Assembly: GCA_900108205.1 (NCBI GenBank)
Contig: FNUU01000002.1
Location: 124,001 to 188,000, forward strand
From: Eubacterium ruminantium
Lineage (GTDB): Bacteria; Bacillota; Clostridia; Lachnospirales; Lachnospiraceae
Direction: 5' to 3'
Length of the DNA: 64,000 bases
Below are positions 45,399 through 53,835 of the stretch, piece after piece. The notes under the pieces are model-generated. The model saw only the letters and a program-made list of their open reading frames with translations. It was not told the origin of the DNA and ran no database searches. The stretch's first letter is position 1; every line of letters starts with the position of its first letter. The position numbers were made by a program, and so were the translations under genes.

Positions 45399-45562
45399 AA
45401 GACGATATTTTACTGTATTCAATTATTTAGTATAGCACATATTTATTCAAAAATGCTATTTCCATTTGAACAAACAACTCGTAAAGAGATGAAGGCCTGC
45501 TCTGACCCAATGTGGAATATCATACCAAGATGCATGCTGTTGATAAGTTTTTCTTCTTTTCA

Positions 45563-47092
45563 TTATTCAACCTCCTCTGTTACCTTCTCTGCAGGAGGGT
45601 TGTTCGTAACATTGGAAGTATTGATAACGTTATCGAGGCCGGTAACATTTATATTCTTGTTTACCTTAGCATCGTATGTAGAAGCCTTCATAATCTCGGT
45701 AATATCAATTCCGGTAGCCTCCCTAACGGATTCAATGGTCTTCGCAAGTGCCTGTGGAACATAAGTGCTCATGGTTCCGACACCGGAGGTTCCATTTGTA
45801 CCATCAATAATTGTAACCTTGTCGATAGTAGCAAGAGGTTCTGCGATGGCCTTTGCCATTTCCGGAAGGGCTTTAACGATCATCTCGACCATAGCTGCCT
45901 GACCGTATTTCTTCATGGCTTCTGCCTTCTTCTCAAGAGCCTCGGCTTCTGCCTTACCCTTTGCCTCAATGGCCTTTGCTTCAGCCTCACCTACTGCCTG
46001 AATACCTGCAGCTTCCTGCTGCTTAGCATAAAGATCTGCTTCCGCCTGAGCCTTTCTGGCCTCTGCAGCCTGCTGCTTCTCAAATTTATCAGCTTCCGCA
46101 TTTCTCTGTCTCTGATATAATTCAGCATCCGCTGCCTGCTGTTTAGCAAACTTCTCAGCCTCAGCCTTCTTCTTGATCTCAGCATCAAGAGCCTGCTCCT
46201 TAACCTCAGCCTCACGTCTCTTAAGATCAACTTCCTTTTCCTGTTTAGCAATATCTGCTTCAGTCTTTGTGATCTCAATTGTTTTACGCTGTGCTTCCTT
46301 CTGAATCTCGTAAGCAGCATCGGCCTCAGCCTTTTTGGTATCCTCAACGGTTTTAAGCTCTGACTTCTTGATAGCAAGATCATTCTGTTTTACAGCGATC
46401 TCAGTATCAGAAAGAACCTTTGCATCATTTGCTTCTTTTGCTGCCTGCGCCTGCGCGATCGCAACGTCTCTGTCAGCATTTGCCTTAGCAATACTTGCAT
46501 TCTTCTGGATAGCAGCCATGTTGTCCTGACCTAAAGCAATGATAAGGTCGTTCTGATCTTCAACATGCTGAATGTTGCAGGAAATGATTTCGATACCAAG
46601 TCGATTCATATCGACCTGAGCTTTTTCCTGAACCTGATCACCGAAGGACTTTCTGTCATTACATAATTCCTTCAGACTGATAGTACCGATGATCTCACGC
46701 ATGTTACCCTGTAATGAATCCACCAAAGCTTCCATGATCTGATTTTCCTTCATGTTAAGGAAGTTCTTCATGGCAAGCTGGATACCTTCCGAATCAGTAC
46801 GGATCTTAACCTTTGCAACCGCATCAATATTTACACCGATGAAATCAAGCGTCGGAACATAGTCACCGGTCTTTATGTCGATACTGATCTGCTTGATCAG
46901 AAGTTCATCCTTTCTCTCGAAGAAAGGAAGCTTTAAACCTGCTCTACCAATAAGTATCTTTGGCGTTCTGCGAAGTCCCGAAATGATATACGCCTTATCA
47001 GGCGGAGCCTTCATGTAACTTGAGAAAATTATTATTAAAACAAATATTGCAACCGCAATAGCTGCAATAACCGGACCTGTAAGAAAACCCAT
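45563..47092 (-). CDS. floT: Flotillin (SPFH-domain membrane-raft protein)
   Basis: 509 aa, the same length as Bacillus FloT as I recall it. An N-terminal membrane segment (VIAAIAVAIFVLIIIF) leads to an SPFH domain (about 30-220, including YVPTLDFIGVNIDAVAKVKI). A long A/E/K/Q-rich coiled coil follows (about 220-430, EAEAKAIEAKGKAEAEALEKK), then a C-terminal oligomerisation region. Flotillins organise membrane microdomains and influence fluidity and signalling complexes. The ATG at 47092 has GAGAGGG 5 bases upstream. No NfeD-type partner gene is adjacent. It follows the orphan permease pair on the minus strand, past a terminator. Confidence 0.95.
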   Translation of the reverse strand: MGFLTGPVIAAIAVAIFVLIIIFSSYMKAPPDKAYIISGLRRTPKILIGRAGLKLPFFERKDELLIKQISIDIKTGDYVPTLDFIGVNIDAVAKVKIRTDSEGIQLAMKNFLNMKENQIMEALVDSLQGNMREIIGTISLKELCNDRKSFGDQVQEKAQVDMNRLGIEIISCNIQHVEDQNDLIIALGQDNMAAIQKNASIAKANADRDVAIAQAQAAKEANDAKVLSDTEIAVKQNDLAIKKSELKTVEDTKKAEADAAYEIQKEAQRKTIEITKTEADIAKQEKEVDLKRREAEVKEQALDAEIKKKAEAEKFAKQQAADAELYQRQRNAEADKFEKQQAAEARKAQAEADLYAKQQEAAGIQAVGEAEAKAIEAKGKAEAEALEKKAEAMKKYGQAAMVEMIVKALPEMAKAIAEPLATIDKVTIIDGTNGTSGVGTMSTYVPQALAKTIESVREATGIDITEIMKASTYDAKVNKNINVTGLDNVINTSNVTNNPPAEKVTEEVE

Positions 47093-47162
47093 AGTGACCC
47101 TCTCTTTCCTCTGCATACTGCAGAAAAAACAATTAAATGTTGCTTGACACTATCGATTATAG

Positions 47163-47205
47163 CAAAAAAGCAGCTCATATTCTACCAATCCTAAACTGCT
47201 TTTTT
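47163..47205 (-). terminator. Terminator after the FtsX permease pair
   Basis: AAAAAAGCAG pairs with CTGCTTTTTT across a 23-base loop. On the minus strand the second arm ends in a six-T run. It lies 37 bases after the end of the permease gene at 47242. Confidence 0.7.
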
Positions 47206-47241
47206 GACAACTTCCGGTTGCAAATGCTAGTATATCGTTGT

Positions 47242-48471
47242 TTATTTATCACGTAGATATTCGCCTACAGATCTTCTAGACAGTCGAAGCACCGGAATAA
47301 TTATCGCCAGAAAAACTACAGCTAAACCAATAGTAAAACAAAGAGGAATGGTGTGCATTATAAAATCCATGTTGAATGCTTTCAGATCTACTCCAACCAA
47401 ATTATCCTTATACGCCGTGTAATGTCTATAATATGATATAAATAGAGCAATTGAAAATGCCAACAAGTATTTTAGGATGTTCTCTATAATCACTATTGTA
47501 GCAATATCCTTCTGCTTAAAGCCATTTGTAAGAAGTATTCCATAGGTTTTATTATTTTCATTGATTGCTATTATCTGAAAAGAAAATATCATACATACAG
47601 CTACCGATATGATCAATACAAATAACCTGTTGTACAGGTTATACATATCTCCATTCTTTCTTTCTCTGTACCTCAGTACTTCCTCCATAGTAACTATATT
47701 TACATCAGAATTCAGTTCTTTACGGACGCTTGCTCTAAAATCATCAGCACTGATTTTTGATGCTAAGTAGTAATGATTTATAGATGGCTCAGCTATACGA
47801 ACAAATATAATTTTATCATCCAACTCTATATCAGTTTTATTTTGGTCACTATTAGCTTGATCCATGATCACGTCGCTAATCAGTTTTTCACCTTTTTGCA
47901 AATGTCCTAAAACCACGATTTCTACTTGGTTATTCCATCTGTATTTAAAGGTAGTACCCACAGGTACTGCCCCTCTATAATCTGCCCCTATATATATACC
48001 AATCTTATATTCGCCAAATAACTTTTCAGCTTCCCTGGCATCGTAATATTTACCGTCAAATAATTCCGGTTTACACACCTCAAAAATATCAAAATTACAC
48101 TGAACCTGTTTGATATTTCCGTTATAATTATTATGTAATGCCTCTGATAATCCTATCCAATCATTTATCTCATAACCTTCCGAATCATTCACTTCACCTG
48201 CAGCCAAAAAATCTTCTTTTTCTGACAATAATCTGTATGTCGATTCAAACGACGATCCATGAATTGTTACTATCGATAAGTTTTCTATCGGAACATCTAC
48301 CAATGCTTTTATTCTCGACTTATATCTGTTTTTACTCACATTCAGATATACACCCGAAATCATTGTTACAATACAAAATGTCATGATTCCAACTAATATA
48401 ATGCTTCGTAGCACGTGCTTGATCAGGAAATCCGTTGCGAGACTTAATATCATACATATTTTTCTTATCAT
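47242..48471 (-). CDS. FtsX/MacB-type ABC permease, orphan
   Basis: 409 aa. One N-terminal helix (SIILVGIMTFCIVTMISGVYL) is followed by an extracytoplasmic domain of about 230 residues. Three C-terminal helices form an FtsX-like core (LFVLIISVAVCMIFSFQIIAINENNKTYGILLTNGF, then LLAFSIALFISYY and FTIGLAVVFLAIIIPVL) ending RRSVGEYLRDK. Permeases of this type normally need a separate ATPase, but none is encoded beside it. AGGGGG lies 7 bases before the ATG. It starts 11 bases after a second permease of the same plan, so the two likely form a heterodimer. The substrate is unknown; peptide export or immunity is inferred from the decayed small gene upstream. Confidence 0.8.
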   Translation of the reverse strand: MIRKICMILSLATDFLIKHVLRSIILVGIMTFCIVTMISGVYLNVSKNRYKSRIKALVDVPIENLSIVTIHGSSFESTYRLLSEKEDFLAAGEVNDSEGYEINDWIGLSEALHNNYNGNIKQVQCNFDIFEVCKPELFDGKYYDAREAEKLFGEYKIGIYIGADYRGAVPVGTTFKYRWNNQVEIVVLGHLQKGEKLISDVIMDQANSDQNKTDIELDDKIIFVRIAEPSINHYYLASKISADDFRASVRKELNSDVNIVTMEEVLRYRERKNGDMYNLYNRLFVLIISVAVCMIFSFQIIAINENNKTYGILLTNGFKQKDIATIVIIENILKYLLAFSIALFISYYRHYTAYKDNLVGVDLKAFNMDFIMHTIPLCFTIGLAVVFLAIIIPVLRLSRRSVGEYLRDK

Positions 48472-48482
48472 CCTTAAGCCCC

Positions 48483-49646
48483 CTACTCTTCTCTTATGAT
48501 ATCAACAACATTTACCATCCTGACACCAATTAATATATTGATAAATGTCCAGATATATGTAACGCCGAGTCCCTTAGCAAGGAAAGCTACATATTTAATT
48601 GAAAATGCTGATATATCAATATTATCCCAAAAAAACGAATAAATGATATTAAGTCCGATTACTAACGGCACAGCCAATACCATACATAGTACTACTTCCT
48701 TTAAATAAATAAGTGCAATAATCTCCGGCTTCTGTCCAAAAATACGCCGGATTGCTATATCCTTTTTACGCCTTTTTATCCACACAAAAAGAATAACAAT
48801 GAAGTTTACCGCCGAAAATATAAGCTCCGTACACATACCTTCTTCACTAAGTTTAACATAATCATCATATTCGTTAATTCCGTATACTTCCTTGTTATTA
48901 AAATCTCTACTAATATAATGTTCCTCATCAGGGACACTATCATCCATTATTCTGTTTATATGCTTAAGTTCATCTTCCAACGGTCTATTTGATTTGATTT
49001 CAACGCTAAATCCGATAAGTAAATTATTGACCTCGTAAAAACATCTATCAAAATACTCTTTATAATCCTCCGATAGACCATTTCTTAAAATTACAACTTT
49101 ACCACGTCCTCCAAAATCAGCCGCTGTATACTCTCCACCGATCCTCAGAGTTCTTCCTTCAATATCTATATACCTTATTCCATCACGTACATATGTAAAC
49201 TCCAGCATATCTCTGCTTATATAAGCATCAATCCTATCATTGCAGTACATATACTTCTTAAGGTATTTTTCATCTCTTTTATCCGATATCACATAATAAA
49301 GCTCACCAGATTCAATCATTCCATCACATACAAAGCAATATACCAATGCCGTTTCTTCTGTTTCCACTTTACTTAATGTATCAAGATAAAAATAAAACAT
49401 ATCTACACAGAGTTTTTGTTCTGCATCCCAGTCTGTATCATCTTCATAACATTCTTTTCCCACAGCAAAACAACCATCATACTTATAGTCATATCTTCCT
49501 TCATAGTTGGTTAAGTCATCAAGCTGTGCTTTTATACCTAATGACTTAACCAATGAAAAGAGTATAAGACCCATACCGAAATATAAAAGAATAAATGATA
49601 ATCTATCTCTGGTTATCTTCTGTATTATATTTCTGCAGTTTCTCAT
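48483..49646 (-). CDS. FtsX-type ABC permease, partner of the orphan pair
   Basis: 387 aa with the same layout as its neighbour: one N-terminal helix (LSFILLYFGMGLILFSLVKSLG), an extracytoplasmic domain of about 230 residues, and three C-terminal helices (LIFSAVNFIVILFVWI, EVVLCMVLAVPLVIGLNIIYSFF, YIWTFINILIGVRMVNVV) with the RRKKDIAIRRIFGQKPEIIALIYLKE coupling region. AGGAG is 5 bases upstream of the ATG and overlaps the stop codon of the decayed frame before it. It is the first intact gene of the unit. Confidence 0.8.
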   Translation of the reverse strand: MRNCRNIIQKITRDRLSFILLYFGMGLILFSLVKSLGIKAQLDDLTNYEGRYDYKYDGCFAVGKECYEDDTDWDAEQKLCVDMFYFYLDTLSKVETEETALVYCFVCDGMIESGELYYVISDKRDEKYLKKYMYCNDRIDAYISRDMLEFTYVRDGIRYIDIEGRTLRIGGEYTAADFGGRGKVVILRNGLSEDYKEYFDRCFYEVNNLLIGFSVEIKSNRPLEDELKHINRIMDDSVPDEEHYISRDFNNKEVYGINEYDDYVKLSEEGMCTELIFSAVNFIVILFVWIKRRKKDIAIRRIFGQKPEIIALIYLKEVVLCMVLAVPLVIGLNIIYSFFWDNIDISAFSIKYVAFLAKGLGVTYIWTFINILIGVRMVNVVDIIREE

Positions 49647-49654
49647 TTTTGCTC

Positions 49655-49879
49655 CTAGTTATGATTTACTCTTACAATTAATTTTACAGCCGTTTTCTTT
49701 GTGATCATACTTGACGCACTTCTGCCAAAATACCTGCTGTTAATATATCTACTGCCAGAATTAATTGTTCTACCATTTTTAAATTGAACTATATCTTCTT
49801 TTCCGTCAGGATATACTAATTTACCATAGACATTGTTTTCTGGAAGAAGAAGATCAGCATTAGCACCACTAACCCTCGC
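49655..49879 (-). pseudogene. Start-less small reading frame upstream of the permease pair
   Basis: A 74-codon open frame ends in TAG nine bases before the permease ATG, but has no ATG, GTG or TTG to start from in its upstream part. It encodes a polar, basic product (from GANADLLLPENNVYGKLVYPDG to KKTAVKLIVRVNHN). An ATG at 49909 is in the same frame and encodes MLRNKK, like the positive start of a signal peptide, but three stop codons follow. I read it as a decayed gene for a small secreted protein that lost its signal-peptide core. A sequencing or assembly error is the alternative. The family is not recognised. Confidence 0.5.
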
Positions 49880-49926
49880 TTATTAGTATTATTTTTTGTT
49901 GCGCAACATGACTACTGTATCATAAA

Positions 49927-49940
49927 TGTAAGCGCTTGCA
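49927..49940. promoter_or_regulatory. cre-like palindrome
   Basis: TGTAAGCGCTTGCA differs from the CcpA consensus TGWAANCGNTNWCA at one position and is nearly palindromic. It lies upstream of the decayed gene and the permease pair, where catabolite control would act. It is unproven. Confidence 0.35.
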
Positions 49941-49951
49941 TAGTAAAATGA

Positions 49952-49983
49952 TACGAAACGGAAAAAAATGTTACGAAACGGAA
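49952..49983. promoter_or_regulatory. Paired 12-bp direct repeats, operator-like
   Basis: TACGAAACGGAA occurs twice (49952-49963 and 49972-49983), 20 bp apart centre to centre, about two helix turns. They lie upstream of the permease unit next to the cre-like site and may bind a response regulator. Nothing else is recognised in the gap 49880-50095. Confidence 0.45.
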
Positions 49984-50099
49984 TTTTTTTATTCTACTTC
50001 TCCGCAACAACATATTTTCCGTTCTGCATGAAGCTGATAATTTATTTTTCTACACTTCCTTGTTATCTGTAAAATAATCGAAATATACTATAAATGAAA

Positions 50100-50126
50100 A
50101 AACGGAGAGTTCGAAAACTCTCCGTT
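50100..50126 (-). terminator. Intrinsic terminator after the zinc-ribbon gene
   Basis: AACGGAGAGTT and AACTCTCCGTT form a perfect stem. On the minus strand it is followed by a T-run. It lies 20 bases after the stop at 50147. Confidence 0.9.
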
Positions 50127-50146
50127 CAATAAGAATTATATTCTTT

Positions 50147-51052
50147 TTACTGATTTGGATTATTTGGCTGCTGACCCTGTGGCTGATTGAACTGCTGTGG
50201 TGCCTGAGGTGCGCCAAACTGCTGTGGCTGAGCCTGCGGATTGAACTGCTGTGGCTGAACCGGAGCTCCACCAAACTGCTGTGGCTGACCAAACTGATTG
50301 ATTGGCTGTGAAAACTGCTGTGGTGGTCTCTGATAAGCATAGCTCTGTGCCTGCTGGCGAATAATTCTTTCGCCTGTGTGGAACTTCTGGCTCTTTATAA
50401 TACATACAATAGGTCTTACAAACAGAAGAAGTACTCCGATAAGAGCGAACCACCATGAAACACCAAAGCTTACTTCGCTGCTTTTAACAACATCCTGAAC
50501 ATCTCCGTTAAATGTAACTAAGAAGAAGAGAAGTAATGTTCCGGCCGGACCATACCACTCAGATCCAGGTAAATTTGTAAGTCTTGTCAGATTGATACCC
50601 GGAATAATATTATAAATAACAAGATATCTGAACATAAGCCACAGGCTGACAATTATAAGAAGAACTGCCGAAAACTTAACAAGTCCGCTCCATGGTTCAG
50701 CAAAAAGTCCTACCGATGTAACTGAACTTGAAACCCATGCAGGAATAACTGTAAACAGAAAAACGAAAAATGCGCCGATCAATGAACAAAGCATTGTGTA
50801 ATCGCCGCTCCTCATTCTCTCTGCAAATGGTCCTCCCGGATAATAATATACTGCCGGCTTTGGCTGATAGGTGTTACCATATGGCTGCTGATACTGAGGC
50901 TGCGGTCCACCAAACTGCTGTGGTCCAGGAAATCCCTGCTGCATCGGCTGTCCCTGAGGCTGTCCGGCAAACTGCTGAACTGCAGGAGCACCGCATATAG
51001 GACATGCAGGAGCGCCGGCCGGTATCTCATTGCCGCATTTACTACATTTCAT
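50147..51052 (-). CDS. Zinc-ribbon, Q/P-rich membrane protein
   Basis: 301 aa. An N-terminal zinc ribbon (CSKCGNEIPAGAPACPIC) is followed by a Q/P/G-rich linker (about 25-65), four membrane helices between about 85 and 220, and a C-terminal tail of 75 residues that is mostly Q, P, N and F with repeated PQQF units. Both low-complexity regions should be disordered. GGAGG precedes the ATG. It shares its plan with the 202-aa protein at 38668, with the tail added. No function is known; a membrane adaptor or scaffold is only a guess. It is single-gene, with a terminator directly downstream. Confidence 0.8.
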   Translation of the reverse strand: MKCSKCGNEIPAGAPACPICGAPAVQQFAGQPQGQPMQQGFPGPQQFGGPQPQYQQPYGNTYQPKPAVYYYPGGPFAERMRSGDYTMLCSLIGAFFVFLFTVIPAWVSSSVTSVGLFAEPWSGLVKFSAVLLIIVSLWLMFRYLVIYNIIPGINLTRLTNLPGSEWYGPAGTLLLFFLVTFNGDVQDVVKSSEVSFGVSWWFALIGVLLLFVRPIVCIIKSQKFHTGERIIRQQAQSYAYQRPPQQFSQPINQFGQPQQFGGAPVQPQQFNPQAQPQQFGAPQAPQQFNQPQGQQPNNPNQ

Positions 51053-51231
51053 ATTTTTTCCCTCCTGAAATATAATACTTTTCCAGACAGATCATAAAAA
51101 TACTGTCTCTCCGGTATAGTTTTTTAAAAATCACTATACCAGTGTTTCATTTACTTCAATAAACCCATTATTGCAAAAATGGTTTGAAAAATCAATAATA
51201 AGTTGTAAAATATAGTCCTCGCAGAATTAAT

Positions 51232-51873
51232 TTACTTCCTTGCATCCTTCGGTGTGGTCAGCTTATTATATGCCGGATCAACCTCCGGCCATACCTGATA
51301 ACAATAACGTCCTGCATTATTGATACAAGGTCGTCCGCCGGCGGTCTGCGGTTTCATAAAATATCTGTCATCGTTCATGCCCGAACCGATAAATACATAT
51401 ATTTGTCCATCGCCATCAGCGCATATTATCCATTCATCAAGATAATTGAACAGGTAGAACTGAAGCCGTGGTATATCCGTTCCGAGATACCCCGTCATAC
51501 CTTCTTCAAAAGATTCCTTCTCTTCTGCGGTAATTCCCGCAGTATTTATGGCATGAAACTTCATATCATAACGATTTCTCGGGGAATTGCAATACCCAAG
51601 AACTCTGAGCCAGCCACTGCTTTTATGACTTTTTGTCAGGTTGTTTCCCGTACTGCTGGTTGCAACCTCAATAAAATGATACAATTCTTCATCAGCTGCA
51701 ACAGCCGCATATAACGTCTTTCCAATTGTATCACCTGCCGCAAGATCATCTGCCTTACGAGCCTTATTAATGTATCTGATAACCGTCAATGAAATAGCCG
51801 CAGCAAGAATAGCCATTATCGCTATTACAATTATCAATTCCACTAAAGAAAATCCCTTGTTTGTTATTTTCAT
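51232..51873 (-). CDS. Orphan type IV pilin-like / pseudopilin protein
   Basis: 213 aa. The N-terminus is a prepilin motif: a short leader MKITNKG, cleavage before F, then SLVELIIVIAIMAILAAAISL with the conserved Glu at mature position 5. The long hydrophobic helix is followed by a soluble domain of about 170 residues with no recognised family (NDRYFMKPQTAGGRPC near the end). No prepilin peptidase, assembly ATPase or platform gene is nearby, so it would need machinery encoded elsewhere. AGAGGG lies 9 bases upstream of the ATG. It may be a minor pilin, a secretion pseudopilin or an adhesin. Confidence 0.85.
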   Translation of the reverse strand: MKITNKGFSLVELIIVIAIMAILAAAISLTVIRYINKARKADDLAAGDTIGKTLYAAVAADEELYHFIEVATSSTGNNLTKSHKSSGWLRVLGYCNSPRNRYDMKFHAINTAGITAEEKESFEEGMTGYLGTDIPRLQFYLFNYLDEWIICADGDGQIYVFIGSGMNDDRYFMKPQTAGGRPCINNAGRYCYQVWPEVDPAYNKLTTPKDARK

Positions 51874-51901
51874 TCCCTCACACCCTCTTTCACCATATAA
51901 T

Positions 51902-51956
51902 TCCGGAGGGACATCTGTCCCACAGGATCATGAGCTGCGATTTTCGCTTCTCATTT
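51902..51956 (+). repeat. Repeat A copy 9 (partial)
   Basis: CCGGAGGGACATCTGTCCCACAGG... with the middle stem GGGAC/GTCCC around a changed loop, then ATGAGCTGCG...CGCTTCTCAT. It lies upstream of the pseudopilin gene. Confidence 0.75.
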
Positions 51957-52157
51957 TTTATATAACGATTATACATAGCATATGAATATGAATACCACAA
52001 TGTTGAAAATAGAATTATAATTTCCTGCCTGAACTTCTTTAAAATAATACATATATTATAAATCCAAAACGCAATTCGTGCAAATTAATATCATAAAAAT
52101 ATACTGATTTTTCTAAATTTATCATTTGGAGTTATATAATCAAAAATGATATAATAT

Positions 52158-52273
52158 ATCTTGTCTAAAGAAAAACAAGCACGAACGCAGTGAGTATTTG
52201 TTTTTCTTGACAAGATACCGGAGGGACTTTAGTCCCGCAGGATTATGAGATGCGGTTTTTGCTTCTCATAATA
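52158..52273 (+). repeat. Repeat A copy 10 (full, first of tandem)
   Basis: Full copy. The outer stem reads CTTGTC/GACAAG instead of CTTATC/GATAAG, a paired change that keeps the base pair. The middle and last hairpins are standard. Confidence 0.9.
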
Positions 52274-52275
52274 TA

Positions 52276-52391
52276 ACTTATCAGAAGAAAAACAAGCACG
52301 AACGCAGTGAGTATTTGTTTTTCTTGACAAGATACCGGAGGGACTTTAGTCCCGCAGGATTATGAGGAGCGGTTTTTGCTTCTCATAATAT
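52276..52391 (+). repeat. Repeat A copy 11 (full, tandem)
   Basis: Follows copy 10 within a few bases and is nearly identical, with left arm CTTATC but right arm GACAAG, i.e. one mismatch or a wobble pair on the opposite strand. The last hairpin reads ATGAGGAGCGG. Confidence 0.9.
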
Positions 52392-52392
52392 T

Positions 52393-52432
52393 TCTTATCT
52401 AAAGAAAAACAATCACGAGTAAAACGAGTAAA
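52393..52432 (+). repeat. Repeat A copy 12 (left part only)
   Basis: CTTATCTAAAGAAAAACAATCACGAG and AAACGAGT only; the rest of the element is missing. With copies 9-11 it occupies most of the 617-base gap 51874-52490, where no gene is seen apart from the leader of the next gene. Confidence 0.7.
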
Positions 52433-52490
52433 CATATATTCATCATGATTATATACATAAAACAATATAAAGGAGGATTTCTTCTGCCCA

Positions 52491-53816
52491 ATGAAATGTT
52501 CTGTTTGTGGAAATGAAATACCTGACAATTCTACGAGTTGTCCTTATTGCGGCGTTATTCTGAACCAACACACTCAACCAACCGATAATTCCGCGCTGAA
52601 TACTCAGCCGGCATATAATCCGACTGCATATGACCAGCCGACATATGATCAAAACCAATATTTTCAGCCGACCGATAATCAGAATCCATTTGCTCAGCCA
52701 GCGTATAATCAGCCTGCTAACATGCAGCCGATGTACGACCAAAACCAATATTCTCAGCCTACGTTCGGACAAAACCAATTTACTCAACCGACATATAACC
52801 CGGCTGCAAATAATCAGTTGATGTATGGTCAGGGTCAGTACAGCCAGATGTCGTACGATCAAAACCAATATTCCCAGCCAATCGATAATCCGTATTTCGC
52901 AGCACCTCCTTCAATGGATGGCGGATACACTGATTCAAGAAAACCGGGAAAAGCTAAAAAAGGAAAGAACTTTAAGATTGCAGCAATCATCACTACCTGC
53001 GTGATCATCCTGGCCGGTCTCGGTGTTGGTGCTTATTTCTTCTTTTTTAACAGGGGAGAAAGTCCTGTAGAAGTCACAAGAAATTACCTTGAAGCCTTAC
53101 TCGAAGGCGATTTTGACAAAGCTTCCAAATATTTTCTTGATGGAACAAGAGACTATCATCAGAAAATGTTCACATCCGCTTTAAACACTATTTCCGAAGG
53201 TATAAATATCGAGGTTTCAAAAGTCCATGAGGATGGAAATGTCAAGCCGGATGTTGTCGAAGAACTGAACTACACTTTAAACGAACTCTGCGGCATAACC
53301 TGCTCAGCATATAAATATGTATCCTGTGAGCTGAAATCTGATTCTTTTGGCAGCCCTGAGGCCGAGAAAGGTCGTTTCATACTCGGAAAATACAAGGACA
53401 AATGGTACCTCATCTGCCTGGAGGATAACATGATCGAGGCAAGAACCGCCTTAAATGTATGCGATAAATTTATGAAAGCATTTACAGAATTTGATGCATA
53501 TGGCATGTTTGATTGTTTCCCTAATGATTTTAAATCGGATTATACTAACAGTGAAATGCAGGATGACCTAAATGAATTAAAAAAAATGAATGTCGTTATG
53601 ACAGCATCCTCAGGAACCCAGACGGATATAGACGGTGACGAACTCGACAAGGTAAATAAGGAGCTTCTGAGCAACCACGGCTTTACCGTTGAAGATGCTG
53701 CATATGTCGATTATAAAATCACATTTGAATTTATAGGTGAAACAGCCGATAATGATTACCGGCTTATTGCCGGCAAAATTAATGGAAACTGGTATGTAGT
53801 GGATTATGATAATTAA
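52491..53816 (+). CDS. Zinc-ribbon, Q/N/Y-rich single-pass membrane protein
   Basis: 441 aa. A zinc ribbon (CSVCGNEIPDNSTSCPYC) is followed by a low-complexity segment (about 25-140) built of Y(D/N)QNQYSQPT-like ten-residue units. A basic patch precedes one membrane helix (AAIITTCVIILAGLGVGAYFFFF, about 165-187). The extracellular part holds two similar DUF4878-like units beginning SPVEVTRNYLEALLEGDFDKASKYF and ALNVCDKFMKAFTEFDAYGMFDCF. The ribosome site AAGGAGG is 14 bases from the ATG, farther than usual, with no better in-frame start. It is a plausible sensor or surface protein; function unknown. Confidence 0.8.
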   Translation: MKCSVCGNEIPDNSTSCPYCGVILNQHTQPTDNSALNTQPAYNPTAYDQPTYDQNQYFQPTDNQNPFAQPAYNQPANMQPMYDQNQYSQPTFGQNQFTQPTYNPAANNQLMYGQGQYSQMSYDQNQYSQPIDNPYFAAPPSMDGGYTDSRKPGKAKKGKNFKIAAIITTCVIILAGLGVGAYFFFFNRGESPVEVTRNYLEALLEGDFDKASKYFLDGTRDYHQKMFTSALNTISEGINIEVSKVHEDGNVKPDVVEELNYTLNELCGITCSAYKYVSCELKSDSFGSPEAEKGRFILGKYKDKWYLICLEDNMIEARTALNVCDKFMKAFTEFDAYGMFDCFPNDFKSDYTNSEMQDDLNELKKMNVVMTASSGTQTDIDGDELDKVNKELLSNHGFTVEDAAYVDYKITFEFIGETADNDYRLIAGKINGNWYVVDYDN

Positions 53817-53835
53817 AAATCTAATGTGAATCAAA

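Noticed and set aside
52158..52432. CRISPR array
   Set aside because: The repeats are about 115-bp three-hairpin elements placed end to end without unique spacers; no cas gene is near.
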